Of a DNA stretch of 64,000 nt, positions 62,101 to 64,000 are shown one piece after another. The DNA comes from Marchantia polymorpha subsp. ruderalis (Eukaryota; Streptophyta; Marchantiopsida; Marchantiales; Marchantiaceae). The position numbers were made by a program, and so were the translations under genes. Numbering within the stretch: the first letter of the stretch is position 1; the number at the start of each line of letters is the position of its first letter. The notes beneath the pieces are model-generated. The model did not search any database and was not told the DNA's origin. It saw only the letters and a list, made by a program, of their open reading frames with translations. The DNA is taken from the NCBI GenBank assembly GCA_037833965.1, contig AP031353.1:1118501-1182500 (forward strand). The letters run 5' to 3'.

Positions 62101-63936
62101 ATTTCGTCTGGTGGTGTACGCCTTCGGCGTGAGTGAGTTTTCAGAAACTCTGATTTTTCAGAGTTACTTCTGAAGACATTATGTTACTCTGCTTATTAAA
62201 GAATTGTGAATTGTCGAAATATTACATGGGAAGTTTTCATTTGCGTTTCCACGTTGAAATGAGAAGACTGAGAACACCTCCATCGATTACAATTGGTAGT
62301 TGACATCTTTCCATTTGCTGCAGTATTTATCGCTGCGGGACTACTTCAATGGGTTGAATACAGGGCAAGCACAACGCAGTACAGAGAAGACAATAATTGC
62401 AGTCCCAAGGGATGCCTAACGTTCTTCGGGGCTTTCTACTTCATGATTGTGACCGTAAGTTTGAGACCTTCATCTCTATCTTTTGTGCCACTTTGTAATG
62501 ATGTCTGGTCGAAAACGATATAACGGAATTACCATAACCAAAGTCTTTATGATGCTCGAAATTCGTTCTTTCCAATCACAGATTTCCACAGTTGGTTATG
62601 GTGACATAACTCCTAAATCAGACTGGGGACGTGCTGTTGCTATTCTGGCTATTCTGGCAGCTCTCATCATTCTTCCTGCCCAAGTAAATAACATCATGCA
62701 GCTTGCTTCTCGCAGGTAAGTAACAAGGCGGGGAACTTGACTGTTGTCAACAGACCTATGGAAAATGCCCTCGTTTTTTGGAATGTTGTTGTAACTCCAG
62801 CTAAATGTCATCGTTTTTCGCTGACATATATTTGCATATTTACCCTGTCAGGCCTTATGGAGGATATTTTGCAGTGAAGAAGGTTGTTGGCTCTCGCTTT
62901 ATTATTGTAAGCGGAAACTTGACCTTCAGAACTGTACAAGATTTCCTCTCCGAATTCTATCACCCGAATCACGATAAAGGTGCTTACACAAATTGTTCTT
63001 TCTTCTTAGCCATTTATAACCATCCTCAAAATGCCCACATATATGAAAAGCAATAACTTTGAAGAGTACCAATTGATTCAATTGTGGTTGCAGACCTGGC
63101 TGCATTTCCCATACGTGTCGTACTTCTCGCTCCATTTAAACCCTCGTACGTTTCCTCTGAGCACTCGTTTGTAGTTCCACTGATTTGTGTTGAAAGGTCA
63201 CATCGACATACATCCTCAAGGCATCTTACTGAACTTGTTACAGTAAGATTTCCTCAATAATCAATAAAATGTACACGGGAAGAAAAATACGGGAGGTCAG
63301 AAATGTAGCCAATCCAACGGGATCTGACAGCGACACTTCAACTAATACAGATGAATTCTTACAAAGAGTTTAATGGCATTTCAGATTTGAGCTGAAATCG
63401 TTATTAGCACACTACAAAGGACGAGTTGAATTTATTCAAGGCACACCGCTGAAAGATATAGACCTTGACCGAGTTAGCGCTAATGTTGCGTCCGCCATTT
63501 TCTTAATAGCAGATCAGCATGCTCAGGTAAACCACTAGCACGCAGATTGTGGCAAATGCGTATGAAAGTTTCGAAGGACACGCTATCAAGCGGACAGCAG
63601 GCTCTATATCCCTATGCTTACATTCTGCTTTTGAACAGGATCCAGAAGCGGAAGATGCAACACAAATTCTGCGTACACTTGCAGTACATCGACACTGTGG
63701 ATCTGCTTTGCGCGTAATAGTCGAGCTACTGAAACCCGAAAGACGAGCCAACGCCATCTGGGATGATGCTACAAGTGATATTGAGATTATCTGCTTCGAG
63801 TCCATTCGCTTCAAACTTCTCTCTCGCAGGTATATGTCCATTATATGTAAAATGTTACCGGTATACACGTCATTGCAGAATGTGTGAGCTCTTGCTGCAT
63901 AGATTCGCGTCGATGCTAGTGTACACAGGCGAGTAG
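59137..63936 (+). CDS. BK/Slo-like six-transmembrane potassium channel with RCK domain (16 exons visible)
   Basis: Exons: 59137-59174, 59431-59830, 60031-60060, 60279-60338, 60650-60699, 60976-61155, 61463-61546, 61808-61858, 62044-62132, 62300-62454, 62582-62715, 62852-62979, 63094-63145, 63385-63526, 63639-63829, 63879-63936. The sum is 1842 bases (613 aa) to TAG 63934-63936. Residues 1-175 are a cytosolic acidic then basic extension. S1 is about 177-191, S2 231-252, S3 258-280, S4 286-313 (LLFLRVLRIMPV), S5 327-348. The pore has ISTVGYGDITPKSDWGR, filter TVGYG at 382-386, and S6 follows (395-420). RCK starts FIIVSGNLTFRTVQDFL and includes VEFIQGTPL, SAIFLIADQHAQ and DPEAEDATQILRTLAV (532-547), the BK RCK1 signature. 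It should pass K+ under cytosolic ligand control. Exon 5-6 joining is the weakest link (acceptor 60957 plus an extra exon is possible). The gene may continue past the window. Confidence 0.8.
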
Positions 63937-64000
63937 AAACCCTAATGGGAGTGAAATTCATATAGATATAATACTTAAATTAGATTATTATTTATATTTG

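Noticed and set aside
1..64000. CRISPR arrays, bacterial operons, tRNA and rRNA genes
   Set aside because: None seen; gene structure is eukaryotic with GT-AG introns, and the tandem repeats lack the repeat-spacer pattern.

Overview
This window looks like nuclear DNA of a land plant, most likely a bryophyte (moss-like); the species cannot be fixed from sequence alone. The pointers are multi-exon genes with GT-AG introns of about 60-1200 bp, plant-type families (DUF247, a PV42/SNF4-like CBS protein, plant-type MED4, ascorbate-type cytochrome b561), long AT-rich gene-free stretches, and a chromodomain Ty3/gypsy relic. A BK/Slo-like potassium channel argues against a flowering plant.

Layout. 1-869: minus-strand hAT transposase pseudogene. 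1279 to about 6120: decayed Ty3/gypsy chromovirus (RT, RNase H, integrase, chromodomain, 3' LTR), its integrase split by a 1.87-kb insertion rich in tandem repeats. 8952-17410 (+): 18-exon coiled-coil protein, 699 aa. 22273-24095 (+): two-exon Mediator subunit MED4, 381 aa. 28204-28677 (-): small single-membrane-span protein. 31663-33734 (-): three-exon CBS-domain protein, 359 aa. 36526-38061 (-): intronless DUF247 protein, 511 aa. 38270-51700: about 13 kb without a convincing gene but holding several inverted-repeat elements and a foldback/tandem array. 51751-53794 (-): four-exon cytochrome b561, 231 aa. 59137 to about 63936 (+): 16-exon six-transmembrane potassium channel with an RCK domain.

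Exon models were built by hand from open frames, conserved family motifs, GT/AG borders and phase agreement. For the coiled-coil gene, MED4, the CBS protein and cytochrome b561 every junction keeps frame and the sum is a whole number of codons. In the channel one junction (exon 5 to 6) has an alternative, and the end is uncertain because the window stops about 60 bases later.

The genes do not form one pathway; they are ordinary eukaryotic single units separated by transposon debris. The most interesting parts are the BK-like channel, a 214-bp inverted-repeat element with a 9-bp target duplication and its scattered relatives, and a foldback element that has grown into a 91-bp tandem array.
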